Source of the DNA: Lysobacterales bacterium
GTDB lineage: Bacteria; Pseudomonadota; Gammaproteobacteria; Xanthomonadales; Marinicellaceae
DNA: 50,422 nt
Direction: 5' to 3'
NCBI GenBank assembly: GCA_026982315.1
Contig: JALSHI010000054.1
Coordinates: 1-50,422, forward strand
Position numbers and translations under genes: made by a program. The stretch's first letter is position 1. Each line of letters opens with the position of its first letter. Under the pieces are notes generated by a model. That model was not told the DNA's origin. It did no database searches and saw only the letters and a program-made list of their open reading frames with translations. This document shows, one piece after another, positions 1 to 7,438 of the stretch.

Positions 1-1209
1 CGCCAGTTGCAAATGCGACCAGACAAAATCGCGCACCACTTCCAACTGCCCACCAAACAAGGCCGGCACCTGGAATTCCACTGTCACGCCGTCGGTGTCA
101 GCCAACAGAATGGCCGCCATGCGTTGCTTACGCAAGCGGTTAAACGCCATATGCCGGGCTGTGGCATTCTGGTCTATCTGCGTGTCAATACCCGTCAGCT
201 GGCCTTTTATCGCCTGGGTGTCCTGACGAACTTCTGTCATAATCTGTTGGGTGTCTGCCAGCCGCTGGGCCTGGTCTTCAGCTTCGGCCTGCAACAACAA
301 CCCCCGGACACTGAGATCCTGCAAGCGCACCAATGCGTCCAGCAATAGTTGTTCATTGTCCTGCAAATGGCCAATCAGCGTGTCCAGCTTGTTCTGTATC
401 TGAGGCAAATTGGCGGGCAGATAGTCGTCCAGCGTATCCTGTACGTTCTGGGTGTCGTCCTTGACCGTATCCACCTGCTCCTCGCTGCTGCGGGAGCTGA
501 CGGTGGTATTCAGTTTTTCATTGCCCAGCTCAACCATTTCATGCAGATTTTCCAGGGTCGCATCGGCGCGGCCGCTGCCTTGGGCGCCCAGGCAGATGGC
601 GCTGGTGCGCTGGGCATTTTTCAAAACGGCCGCGGTCTCCTCCATGGGCAGGCATACCAGGGCTGCGTTAAAGCCGCCCTCTTCCTGGCGGCAAAACCAT
701 TTGGCGCCAGCCAATAGCGTTTCCACCGTATTCACCGATTGCAGCAACCCGAAAACCTCGGCCCAGCTGCTGCTTTTACAGACTGCTGGATCGACTTCTA
801 TGTCGTCCTCATCAATCAACCGGGTCGCCTGTGCTGCCTGTCTGCGTTGCCAATACCCGGCTTCTGTTCGCAGAGTTTTGGCCCATGCATGAACCTGTTC
901 TGGCGTGATTCCGGCAGACAACATGGCGCGCAAACTTTCCTGCGACCACCGGGGGGGCGTGCGGTTGTAAGCAAAAGCGGATTGCCCTTGTGGGAAGGTC
1001 TGCATGACAACGTTTTTCAGCTGTTCAGCGCTGTCATGCAATAACACAAGCTCTGATCGCAGCGCAAAAATTTCACTGCGCTGCGGAGGCTTCTGATTGC
1101 TGGCGGCTGTCGCTGCCTGCCCGGAAGCCAGGCAAATCGCCATCAACCAAAACAGGGAAAAGAATGTGGCCCGAGAATGAACAACAAGAGATGCGTACGG
1201 TGCTGGCAT
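1..1209 (-). CDS. Exported coiled-coil protein of unknown function (3' end cut by window edge)
   Basis: An open frame runs without a stop from the ATG at 1209 to base 1: 403 codons, C-terminus outside the window. The start is supported by a G-rich Shine-Dalgarno stretch (GGGGGGGA) just upstream and a promoter-like pair further up. Residues 1-34 look like a signal peptide: polar N-region, hydrophobic core FFSLFWLMAICLA, small residues near 30-36. The mature part has four cysteines (about C144, C173, C186, C206) that could form two disulfides. A long Gln/Asp/Leu-rich heptad-like region (about 215-360) suggests an extended coiled coil. The tail near 365-403 (AAILLADTDGVTVEFQVPALF) looks globular. 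I recognise no family. Periplasmic or surface location is inferred from the signal peptide only. It follows maiA in the same direction but appears to have its own promoter, so it is probably not part of the tyrosine operon. Confidence 0.72.
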   Translation of the reverse strand, partial: MPAPYASLVVHSRATFFSLFWLMAICLASGQAATAASNQKPPQRSEIFALRSELVLLHDSAEQLKNVVMQTFPQGQSAFAYNRTPPRWSQESLRAMLSAGITPEQVHAWAKTLRTEAGYWQRRQAAQATRLIDEDDIEVDPAVCKSSSWAEVFGLLQSVNTVETLLAGAKWFCRQEEGGFNAALVCLPMEETAAVLKNAQRTSAICLGAQGSGRADATLENLHEMVELGNEKLNTTVSSRSSEEQVDTVKDDTQNVQDTLDDYLPANLPQIQNKLDTLIGHLQDNEQLLLDALVRLQDLSVRGLLLQAEAEDQAQRLADTQQIMTEVRQDTQAIKGQLTGIDTQIDQNATARHMAFNRLRKQRMAAILLADTDGVTVEFQVPALFGGQLEVVRDFVWSHLQLA

Positions 1210-1240
1210 GTCCCCCCCTAGGTAGTCCGGTGATAGGCAA

Positions 1241-1268
1241 AATATAGCACCTCAACACTATTTTACAA
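1241..1268 (-). promoter_or_regulatory. Predicted sigma-70 promoter for the exported coiled-coil gene
   Basis: On the minus strand TTGTAA (1268-1263) is followed after 16 bases by TATATT (1246-1241). This would place the transcription start about 25 bases before the ATG at 1209. Prediction from consensus only. Confidence 0.4.
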
Positions 1269-1348
1269 AGCGCCCGCACCAAAATACGGCATACACGGCT
1301 TATTTGGCCTGTTAAGCCAATGTGCACGGGGAAATTTGGGGCTATTTA

Positions 1349-1365
1349 TTGACACCTTTTGTCAA
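1349..1365. repeat. Small perfect dyad TTGACA-N5-TGTCAA in the 222-base gap after maiA
   Basis: The gap 1210-1431 has no gene. It holds a 6-bp perfect inverted repeat with a 5-base spacer. It could be a regulator half-site pair or a weak hairpin. No -10 sequence sits at the correct distance from either TTGACA, so I do not call it a promoter. No strong Rho-independent terminator is visible behind maiA. Confidence 0.3.
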
Positions 1366-1431
1366 ATGGCTGACAGAATCCGTCAACAATACCGGGAAAT
1401 TCGAGGTGAATCCGGGGATAAAAGCAGACGT

Positions 1432-2073
1432 CTAAAGCACCGCGTCAGGTTGTTTTTCCGGCCGGGCCTTGTCAAAAGCCGGCAGTTGCAAACACTTGTG
1501 GTTCAATGCTTCAATGGCCGGGTAAGCCGTCATGTCCACACCAAAACGATGGGCGTTGTAGACTTGCGCCACCAGGCAGATATCCGCCAGGCCGGGTGTG
1601 TCGGCAAAGGCAAAGGTTGTCGTCCGTTCGTCCAATCGGCGCTCTAAAGCGGCAAAGCCTTCATGAATCCAGTGATGATACCACTGCTGAATATCGGCCT
1701 TGTCCCAACCGCTGTCTTTAAGATAATTCAGCACCCGCAAATTGTTCAGCGGATGAATGTCCGCCACAATGGCTAAAGCAACAGCCCGTTCGCAGGCGCG
1801 CACAAGCGCATCTTTCGCCACAATGCTCGGCTGCGGCTGAATGTCCTCCAGGTATTCAAGAATCGCGAGGGACTGGGTCAGCACTGTGCTGTCATCCAGC
1901 TCCAGCGCCGGCACCAGTCCGTGCGGGTTGACTGCCCGGTAAGCCGCCCCATGCTGCTGACCACCATCTTTCACCAGGTGCACCGGCACCTGCTCGTAAT
2001 CGATGCCTTTCAGATTCAGGCCAATGCGCACCCGGTAGGCGGCCGTGGAACGCCAGTAGTCATACAGCTTCAC
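1432..2073 (-). CDS. maiA: Maleylacetoacetate isomerase
   Basis: 213 aa, the usual length for this zeta-class glutathione S-transferase. It isomerises 4-maleylacetoacetate to 4-fumarylacetoacetate with glutathione as cofactor in cytosolic tyrosine/homogentisate breakdown. The N-terminal thioredoxin-like domain carries the catalytic-loop region STAAYRVRIGL (residues 9-19), the cis-proline segment NPHGLVPALE (about 49-58) and the glutathione-binding QSLAILEYLE (about 67-76). The C-terminal half is the all-helical GST domain. The family's usual double Ser/Cys after position 8 is replaced by STAAY here, as in some other bacterial members. It is the last gene of the hppD-hmgA-fah-maiA operon and its start overlaps the fah stop by 4 nt, implying translational coupling. 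Confidence 0.93.
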   Translation of the reverse strand: MKLYDYWRSTAAYRVRIGLNLKGIDYEQVPVHLVKDGGQQHGAAYRAVNPHGLVPALELDDSTVLTQSLAILEYLEDIQPQPSIVAKDALVRACERAVALAIVADIHPLNNLRVLNYLKDSGWDKADIQQWYHHWIHEGFAALERRLDERTTTFAFADTPGLADICLVAQVYNAHRFGVDMTAYPAIEALNHKCLQLPAFDKARPEKQPDAVL

Positions 2074-3050
2074 GCAGGCACCACCTTTTGCTCAATGGTG
2101 CCGAAAATATTCTGGCCATTTGCATCCCGCATCTCTATTTTGATGCGGTCGCCATAGGCCATAAACGGAGTTTCCGGCTGACCCTTTTCAATAATTTCCA
2201 GTACACGCTTTTCCGCCAGACAGGACGACCCCTTGCGCATATCCTGGTTGGCGATGGTGCCAGAGCCGACGATGGTGCCCGCAGCCAATGGCCGAGTCCG
2301 GGCCGCATGCGCAATCAATTGGCCAAAGTCAAACTGCATGTCAACGCCCGCATCAGGCTCGCCAAACCATTCACCATTCAACTCACTGCGCAAGGGCAGA
2401 TGCACCTTGCCGTCACGCCAGGCAGAGCCCAGTTCATCGGGCGTCACAAAAAATGGCGCTAAAGCGCTGCGTGGCTTGGATTGCAAAAAACCAAACCCCT
2501 TGGCCAGTTCGGAAGGAATCAGGTTGCGCAGAGACACATCATTCAGGATAGTAATGAGCTGAATATGCACCAAGGCATCCTGTGGCGATACACCCATGGG
2601 CACATCGTCAGTAATGACGGCCACTTCCGCCTCAAAGTCGATGCCAAAGTCTTCCCTGGGAACAGCAATGTCCGCCGTGGGCGCGAGAAAGCCGTCGCTG
2701 ACGGCCTGATACATCAGCGGATCATGCAGAAAACTGGGCGGCATCTCCGCGCCGCGGGCCTTGCGTACCCGCTCCACATGCGCCAGATAGGCGCTGCCAT
2801 CCACAAACTGATAGGCGCGCGGCAACGGCGCGGCCAGTTTTGTCATATCCAGATCAAATGCCCCTTCGGCCTGATTGTTTTCCAGTTGCGCCGCCAGGGA
2901 TTTCAGTTGTGGTGCAGTGTGTTGCCAGTTGTCCAGGGCTTGCTGCATGGTCTGGGCGATGTTTGTGGCCCGCACCGCACGGGTGCCGGCCTTGTTCACC
3001 ACCAGCAAAACGCCATCCCGGCTGCCGTCATTTAATGTCGCCAGTTTCAT
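2070..3050 (-). CDS. Fumarylacetoacetate hydrolase family protein
   Basis: 326 aa. It should hydrolyse fumarylacetoacetate to fumarate and acetoacetate, the last step of tyrosine catabolism. The FAH-fold core shows the metal-binding acidic motif DFEAEVAV (about 138-145), with E140 and E142 as likely ligands, followed by a conserved Asp region (ITILNDVSLRNLI). Later come KPRSALAPFFVTPDELG and the glycine-rich GTIVGSGTIAN, both typical of the family. It is shorter than the roughly 420-aa eukaryotic enzyme but matches the bacterial form found beside hmgA and maiA. It overlaps hmgA upstream and maiA downstream by 4 nt each. Context makes the substrate assignment strong, although FAH-fold proteins in general have diverse substrates. 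Confidence 0.9.
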   Translation of the reverse strand: MKLATLNDGSRDGVLLVVNKAGTRAVRATNIAQTMQQALDNWQHTAPQLKSLAAQLENNQAEGAFDLDMTKLAAPLPRAYQFVDGSAYLAHVERVRKARGAEMPPSFLHDPLMYQAVSDGFLAPTADIAVPREDFGIDFEAEVAVITDDVPMGVSPQDALVHIQLITILNDVSLRNLIPSELAKGFGFLQSKPRSALAPFFVTPDELGSAWRDGKVHLPLRSELNGEWFGEPDAGVDMQFDFGQLIAHAARTRPLAAGTIVGSGTIANQDMRKGSSCLAEKRVLEIIEKGQPETPFMAYGDRIKIEMRDANGQNIFGTIEQKVVPA

Positions 3051-4174
3051 TCATCTGTTCTCCAAGAGTTCACATAGTCTGTCCATTCCACTGCTTGCGC
3101 GTCATCGCTGACTTGCAGCGGGTCTCGTGTATCAATCATGACCGCCACTTCGTCAGTCATGGTTTTTTGTTGTTCAAAGGCATTTTGTAATGCCTTGGGA
3201 TGCGGGCCATGGGTAAAACCGGCCGGATGAAAGGTCACCATACCCGGATGGATATTGTCACGGGAAAAAAAGTCGCCCTGGTGATAAAACAGAACTTCAT
3301 CGTAATCATCATTGTTATGGAAGAACGGCACCTTGAGGGCATCCGGGTCTGTTTCAAAAGGCCGTGGCACAAAAGTACACACCACAAAGCGTTCACCGAC
3401 AAAAGTGGTGTGCGCCGATGGCGGCAGATGGTAGCGGTGGCTCATCACCGGCCGGATATCCCGCCAGTTCAGGGCTACCGGCATCACCGTGCCCTGCCAG
3501 CCAACAGCATCCAGCGGATTGAAGGGAAACGTAATGCGGCTGATGCGGTCATTTTTTTTGACCTGCACATGCCAGGTGTTTTCATTCTGCTGGGCCAGAA
3601 ACGCATCGTCGATCACCGGCCGGCGAAAAACCGCCGGATCCACAATGGCGTGATTCCCCAGAAGGCCTTTGTCCGGCATCTTGTAGCGGCTATTGCGCGC
3701 TTCTATCATCAGCACCTTGAGCGGCTTTTTCACCACCAGGCGCCACATGGTGCCTCTGGGAATGAGCAAATAGTCACCTGAACCCACGACCAGGCGACCA
3801 AAATCACTGTAAAAGTCCGCCTCACCGGCGTGAAAAAACAGCAAATCATCACCATCGGCGTTGCGCGCCAGTTCAGTCATATCCTCAGTGCACTGCCAGT
3901 ACCGTACGCGGGTGGCCGTATTATGTAACAAGCTGGTGGCATGCCAGGGGCTGTTTCCTGTATTCTTGATGTGATTGGTGTCGAAGGCGCGGGGTCGCAA
4001 GTCCCCTTCAAAAGCCAGCCATCCGGTGGGCGGGTGTTTGTGAAAGAAATGGGTGGCCGGGCCAAAAAAGCCTTCCACGCCCATTTCTCGTTCATAAGTG
4101 CCTTCGGGAAGGCCACAATGTGCCTGGCGCGCGGTTTTGCCTTCCCGCACGGGGATCTGAAGCCATTTTTTCAT
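3047..4174 (-). CDS. hmgA: Homogentisate 1,2-dioxygenase
   Basis: 375 aa, the shorter bacterial form. This cupin Fe(II) enzyme opens the ring of homogentisate to give maleylacetoacetate. The N-terminal half contains the segment GWLAFEGDLRPRAFDTNHIKN and a first cupin (HAGEADFYSDFGRLVVGSGDYLLIPRGTMWR split around residues 115-145). The C-terminal cupin holds the probable iron ligands: H286 in FFHNNDDYDE, E293, and a His in FTHGPHP (H322 or H325). These are assigned by analogy with the His-Glu-His set of characterised homogentisate dioxygenases. Its start overlaps the hppD stop and its stop overlaps the fah start, 4 nt each. Loss of this gene in other bacteria causes pyomelanin pigmentation. 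Confidence 0.92.
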   Translation of the reverse strand: MKKWLQIPVREGKTARQAHCGLPEGTYEREMGVEGFFGPATHFFHKHPPTGWLAFEGDLRPRAFDTNHIKNTGNSPWHATSLLHNTATRVRYWQCTEDMTELARNADGDDLLFFHAGEADFYSDFGRLVVGSGDYLLIPRGTMWRLVVKKPLKVLMIEARNSRYKMPDKGLLGNHAIVDPAVFRRPVIDDAFLAQQNENTWHVQVKKNDRISRITFPFNPLDAVGWQGTVMPVALNWRDIRPVMSHRYHLPPSAHTTFVGERFVVCTFVPRPFETDPDALKVPFFHNNDDYDEVLFYHQGDFFSRDNIHPGMVTFHPAGFTHGPHPKALQNAFEQQKTMTDEVAVMIDTRDPLQVSDDAQAVEWTDYVNSWRTDE

Positions 4175-5202
4175 GTCAGATACCCCCGGCGTTTCTGATC
4201 CAGTTCAATGGACTCAAACAATGCCTTGAAATTGCCTTCACCAAAACCCTGATTGCCTTTGCGCTGGATGATTTCAAAGAAAATGGGGCCAATGGCGTTT
4301 TTGGTAAAAATCTGTAACAGAATTTTTTTGCCCGTTTCAGGGTCCGCGTCTATCAGAATGCGATTTTTGCGCATGCGTTCGACGTTTTCCTCATGGCCGG
4401 GAATGCGCTGATCAATGACGCTGTAATAGGTGTCTGGCGTGTCCAGAAATTCCATGCCGCATGCGCGCATGGATTCCACGGTTTCATAAATGTTATCGGT
4501 AAACAGGGCAATATGCTGAATGCCCGGGCCGTTGTATTCCTGCAAATACTCATTGATCTGGCTTTTTGGGTCCGATGATTCATTAATGGGAATCTTGACC
4601 TTGTCTCCCGGGCTGCGCATGGCTTTGGAGAGCAAACCGGTTTGCTCGCCCCGAATATCAAAATACCGGATCGGCTCAAAACCAAACAAACGGGTGTAAT
4701 AATCGGCCCATTGTTCCATTTCGCCTGAATAGACATTATGAGTCAGGTGATCGACAAAGGTCAGCCCAAAGCCGGTGGGGTTTTGCGGCACACCAGGAAT
4801 GTCTTCAAAATCGTCATGCAGAAGCCCTTGCCAACCCGACTTGTCAGACAGGTACAAGGCCGCTCCGCCAATTCCCTCTATGACCGGCAGGTCTAAACCC
4901 TTCTCGGGCGCAAGTGGTGTGGCGCCATTGTTATCAGCCTGTTTTTTGGCAGCTTCGGCATCATCGAAAAGTATCGCAAAGCCGCATGCCGAAGGCCCGT
5001 GTTTGGCCGCAAAACTACTGGCAAAGGAGTCCGGTGTTTCATTCACCAGAAAATCAATATCTCCCTGCCGATACAAGGTAATGGGCTGACGTTTGTGCTT
5101 TTTGATGGCCACAAAACCCATGCGGCGGAAAAGATCATGCAACGCATGTGGTTCAGGCGAGGCGAATTCCACGAAACCGTGGCCGGTGATGGATACTGTC
5201 AT
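4171..5202 (-). CDS. hppD: 4-hydroxyphenylpyruvate dioxygenase
   Basis: 343 aa, normal for the bacterial enzyme. It converts 4-hydroxyphenylpyruvate to homogentisate with O2, decarboxylating the side chain and moving it on the ring. Two vicinal-oxygen-chelate domains are visible. The degenerate N-terminal one starts at GHGFVEFASP, and the catalytic C-terminal one carries the Fe(II) triad H152 (DHLTHNV), H230 (GIQHIAL) and E310 (IFFEIIQRKG). The C-terminal gate helix GEGNFKALFESIE is intact. The start is preceded by AGAGGA at good spacing. It is the first gene of the four-gene operon and lies divergent from a MarR regulator, with a palindromic operator in the promoter region, so induction by a pathway intermediate is likely. 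No transaminase or phenylalanine hydroxylase gene is in the window. Confidence 0.95.
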   Translation of the reverse strand: MTVSITGHGFVEFASPEPHALHDLFRRMGFVAIKKHKRQPITLYRQGDIDFLVNETPDSFASSFAAKHGPSACGFAILFDDAEAAKKQADNNGATPLAPEKGLDLPVIEGIGGAALYLSDKSGWQGLLHDDFEDIPGVPQNPTGFGLTFVDHLTHNVYSGEMEQWADYYTRLFGFEPIRYFDIRGEQTGLLSKAMRSPGDKVKIPINESSDPKSQINEYLQEYNGPGIQHIALFTDNIYETVESMRACGMEFLDTPDTYYSVIDQRIPGHEENVERMRKNRILIDADPETGKKILLQIFTKNAIGPIFFEIIQRKGNQGFGEGNFKALFESIELDQKRRGYLT

Positions 5203-5217
5203 GGCAAGTCCTCTGAT

Positions 5218-5246
5218 TTGCTTTCAGCACCTATTTTACGCATAAT
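5218..5246 (+). promoter_or_regulatory. Predicted promoter of the MarR regulator gene
   Basis: TTGCTT (5218-5223), 17-base spacer, CATAAT (5241-5246). The -10 box touches the left edge of the palindrome and the inferred start lies within it, which would give autorepression. Confidence 0.42.
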
Positions 5247-5261
5247 TGGTTTCAAATGAAA
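5233..5261 (-). promoter_or_regulatory. Predicted hppD operon promoter
   Basis: On the minus strand TTTCAT (5261-5256) is followed after 17 bases by TAAAAT (5238-5233). The -35 box lies inside the 24-bp palindrome, so a bound regulator would block RNA polymerase. Confidence 0.5.
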
Positions 5262-5267
5262 CTAATT
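5244..5267. promoter_or_regulatory. MarR-type operator palindrome between hppD and its regulator
   Basis: A 24-bp inverted repeat has 11-nt arms (AATTGGTTTCA and TGAAACTAATT) around a central AA. The arms match at 10 of 11 positions. Size, symmetry and position, overlapping both divergent promoters, are typical of a winged-helix dimer site. Assignment to the adjacent MarR protein is inference. Confidence 0.7.
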
Positions 5268-5286
5268 GCGAACAACATTGCCAGCC

Positions 5287-5727
5287 ATGTCTTTTAACCT
5301 TAACACCTTCCTGCCCTACCGCTTGTCTGTGGTGGCCAATCGCATCAGTCAACAACTGGCCCAGGTTTACCAGAAGAATCACAACCTGGATATTCCCCAG
5401 TGGCGCGTGCTGGCCATTCTTGCCAATGGCCTGGATCGCATGACCGCTACGCAAGTGGCCCAGGCCGCCTCCATGGACAAGGTGAGAATCTCCCGCACCA
5501 TGGCGCGCTTGCGGCACAAAGGGCTGGTGGAAGAAAAAGCATGCCTGGATGATGGGCGAGCGCGGCGTTACCAGCTCACAGTTGCCGGTCGAGCCCTGTA
5601 TGATGCAGTGTTGCCGGCTGTCAGGACCTGTGAAAGCCGGCTGTTTTCCTGTTTTGATGCCGAAGAAACCCGGGAACTCCACCGTTTGCTGGACAAACTG
5701 TCTGCACATCTGGACTCGTGGCAATAA
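5287..5727 (+). CDS. MarR-family transcriptional regulator, probable regulator of tyrosine catabolism
   Basis: 146 aa from the ATG at 5287. A TTG seven codons upstream (5266) is an alternative, but it falls inside the palindrome and adds a poorly supported extension. Neither start has a strong Shine-Dalgarno. The winged helix-turn-helix is clear: IPQWRVLAILANG (helix 2), MTATQVAQAASMDKVRISRTMARL (helix-turn-helix) and GLVEEKACLDDGRARRYQLT (beta wing with the DxR motif). N- and C-terminal helices form the dimer region. It is divergent from hppD with a near-perfect palindrome over both promoters. It is most likely a repressor released by 4-hydroxyphenylpyruvate, homogentisate or a related aromatic. 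MarR-type control of this pathway is known in other proteobacteria; the ligand here is unknown. Confidence 0.85.
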   Translation: MSFNLNTFLPYRLSVVANRISQQLAQVYQKNHNLDIPQWRVLAILANGLDRMTATQVAQAASMDKVRISRTMARLRHKGLVEEKACLDDGRARRYQLTVAGRALYDAVLPAVRTCESRLFSCFDAEETRELHRLLDKLSAHLDSWQ

Positions 5728-5830
5728 TTTAATTTTGTCTCAAGATCCGGTTAACGCCCGCCGCGTACTTTCTCAACTTATGCCACATCAAACTTTCTTT
5801 GGTTTTTTTCTTGATTCTGCGTAACATTTT

Positions 5831-5859
5831 TTTACATTCTGGCAGTATCTGGTTACACT
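5831..5859 (+). promoter_or_regulatory. Predicted promoter for the di-iron metallo-beta-lactamase-fold gene
   Basis: TTTACA (5831-5836), 17-base spacer, TACACT (5854-5859). This predicts a transcript starting near 5866 with a short leader. The gap 5728-5879 otherwise holds only AT-rich DNA with a T-run after the MarR gene and no convincing hairpin. Confidence 0.55.
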
Positions 5860-5888
5860 AAAGCGCCTGTTTAACATAAGTGAAAAAC

Positions 5889-6713
5889 ATGGACCCCAAG
5901 GAAAACTCCGCGCAAATCGTATTTTCTCGCCCGGGCCACAAGGTCATCGCCTTTACTGACCTGGTCGCCGGAGAGGGCGTACAGAGCAACCAGTTTCTGA
6001 TTGTTTCCGGTCAGGACAGCATTTTGCTGGACCCCGGTGGCGATCTCACCTATATCCCCTTGACCATGGCCATGTCCCGGTATCTGCCAGGCAAGTCCCT
6101 GGGAATGATATTTGCCAGCCATCAAGACCCTGATATCATCAGCGCCCTGGGTCGTTGGATGATGAATACGCCCGCCACCGTGGTCACCAGCCGCCTGTGG
6201 AGCCGTTTTTTGCCGCATCTGGTCAGCCAGTATGTTGGCAAACAGGTGGGCAAAATCAGCCAGCGCATGATCAGTGTCCCGGACCATGGCGGCCGACTGC
6301 CTTTTGGCGAAGGCGAACTGCTGGTGCTGCCCGCTCATTTCATGCACTCGGTGGGTAATTTGCAGATATATGACCCCCAAAGCAAAACCCTGTTTTCCGG
6401 GGATCTGGGCGCCAGCATGGTGGAGGCACCACCCGGACAAACTATGGATTTTGCCGATATGAAATCGCATATGCAGGGCTTTCACCGGCGTTACATCGGC
6501 AGCCGCCGTATTCTCGAACTCTGGGTCAATATGGTGCAGGTGCTGGATATTGAAACCATTATGCCGCAACACGGCCCGGCTATCCGTGGCGCAGACAACA
6601 TCCAGGCTTTCTTTGACTGGCTACGCCAGGAGCCCTGCGGCATTGACCTTATGGGCCAGGAGCATTACCAGGTGCCTCAGGAAAAGCTCAGCGTGCCTAC
6701 CACGCAAGCATAA
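5889..6713 (+). CDS. Oxygen-binding di-iron (ODP/flavodiiron-like) metallo-beta-lactamase-fold protein
   Basis: 274 aa from the ATG at 5889; a GTG three codons upstream (5880) is also possible. The metallo-beta-lactamase fold is shown by NQFLIVSGQDSILLDPGGD near the N-terminus and by metal-ligand motifs in order: SHQDPD (H78, D80, D82), PAHFMHS (H150/H153), SGDLGAS (D172) and MPQHGP (H228). The HxDxD pattern with carboxylates resembles the di-iron oxygen-reducing or oxygen-sensing domain of flavodiiron and ODP proteins rather than the HxHxDH motif of zinc hydrolases or persulfide dioxygenases. There is no flavodoxin or rubredoxin domain, so it would need an external electron donor or act as a sensor. 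It is cytosolic (no signal peptide). It lies 145 nt before two YeeE/YedE genes on the same strand. The fold is secure; the O2-related role is inference. Confidence 0.78.
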   Translation: MDPKENSAQIVFSRPGHKVIAFTDLVAGEGVQSNQFLIVSGQDSILLDPGGDLTYIPLTMAMSRYLPGKSLGMIFASHQDPDIISALGRWMMNTPATVVTSRLWSRFLPHLVSQYVGKQVGKISQRMISVPDHGGRLPFGEGELLVLPAHFMHSVGNLQIYDPQSKTLFSGDLGASMVEAPPGQTMDFADMKSHMQGFHRRYIGSRRILELWVNMVQVLDIETIMPQHGPAIRGADNIQAFFDWLRQEPCGIDLMGQEHYQVPQEKLSVPTTQA

Positions 6714-6715
6714 AT

Positions 6716-6744
6716 TTGCATTCCGACTTCCCCGGCGTTATATT
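6716..6744 (+). promoter_or_regulatory. Predicted strong promoter for the YeeE/YedE pair
   Basis: TTGCAT (6716-6721), 17-base spacer, TATATT (6739-6744), three bases after the preceding stop codon. The inferred start near 6751 leaves a leader of about 108 nt before the ATG at 6859, long enough for a regulatory site. The pair can therefore be transcribed independently of the di-iron gene. Confidence 0.6.
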
Positions 6745-6858
6745 AGGTGACGCTAAATCTGTGTCTGATCGCTGTTTTTCTGCTCGTTACCCAAACAAAA
6801 TAACTATCCACGGGCATAATCAGACGGTCATTTCAAGCTCATTCACTGGAGAACGATC

Positions 6859-7428
6859 ATGAATCAAACTTGGGGATGGCTCAAGAGCGGCGTTATCTTG
6901 GGTCTGGTATTTTTACTCGCGGCGGCGGTTGTCAAACCCATTGGGGTGTCAACCCAATATGTGATTGCCGACTGTCTGATTTTTTGCAATCTGAAGCCGG
7001 AATTGGCGCAAAAAGTGGTCCTGGAAGACGGGACAGTCGAATATCGCAGCACCAATCCCTACCTGAACAAAAGCAATGGTAAATATGTCAAGCTGGCTAA
7101 AGAGCCTGGCAACTACGGTTTTGTGTTTGTGATTGCCATGTTTATTGGTGGTTGGCTGGCGGCGAAATTTGGCGGGCCAAAAGTCCCCGAAGATGAAACC
7201 TGGATCCCTCGTGTCTGGCGGGAAAATCTTGGTCCATCATGGGGCAAGCGCATGATTGGTGCTTTCATATCAGGATTTGTCATTCTGTATGGCGCCCGCA
7301 TGGCCGGTGGTTGCACTTCCGGGCACATGATGAGCGGCATGATGCAAACGTCCTTGAGTGGCTATTTGTTTGCCGCCGGTGTATTTGCCGTCGCCGTCCC
7401 TGTCGCCATTCTCGTTTTCCGCAAGTAA
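6859..7428 (+). CDS. YeeE/YedE-family sulfur transport protein, first half-size subunit
   Basis: 189 aa integral membrane protein with about four to five hydrophobic segments (about 10-30, 87-104, 131-150, 167-187). It carries the family signature GGCTSGHMMSG with C152. In YeeE/YedE transporters such cysteines pass thiosulfate or another sulfur species through the membrane. A hydrophilic stretch (about 45-85) separates the first two segments. Start: ATG preceded by GGAGA. The stop is 10 nt before the next gene, which supplies the partner half with the CPG motif. The pair matches the split two-gene arrangement (about 150-200 aa each) common in proteobacteria rather than the single roughly 350-aa YeeE. 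The actual substrate (thiosulfate, sulfite or polysulfide) cannot be read from the sequence. Confidence 0.85.
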   Translation: MNQTWGWLKSGVILGLVFLLAAAVVKPIGVSTQYVIADCLIFCNLKPELAQKVVLEDGTVEYRSTNPYLNKSNGKYVKLAKEPGNYGFVFVIAMFIGGWLAAKFGGPKVPEDETWIPRVWRENLGPSWGKRMIGAFISGFVILYGARMAGGCTSGHMMSGMMQTSLSGYLFAAGVFAVAVPVAILVFRK

Positions 7429-7438
7429 GGAGCCTGTC

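Noticed and set aside
7-1044. Several plus-strand open frames of 100-146 codons at the left edge
   Set aside because: They are shadows of the minus-strand gene 1-1209, which has a signal peptide, a ribosome site and a continuous 403-codon frame.
5236-5724. A 162-codon minus-strand open frame opposite the MarR gene
   Set aside because: The plus-strand protein has a complete winged-helix fold and an operator; the opposite frame resembles no family.
5728-5830. Possible terminator after the MarR gene
   Set aside because: There is a T-run, but the only stem (AAAC/GTTT) is four AT-rich pairs, too weak to support a call.
5889-6713. Persulfide dioxygenase (ETHE1-like) identity for the metallo-beta-lactamase-fold protein
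   Set aside because: That family carries HxHxDH; this protein has HxDxD with extra carboxylates, closer to di-iron flavodiiron/ODP domains.
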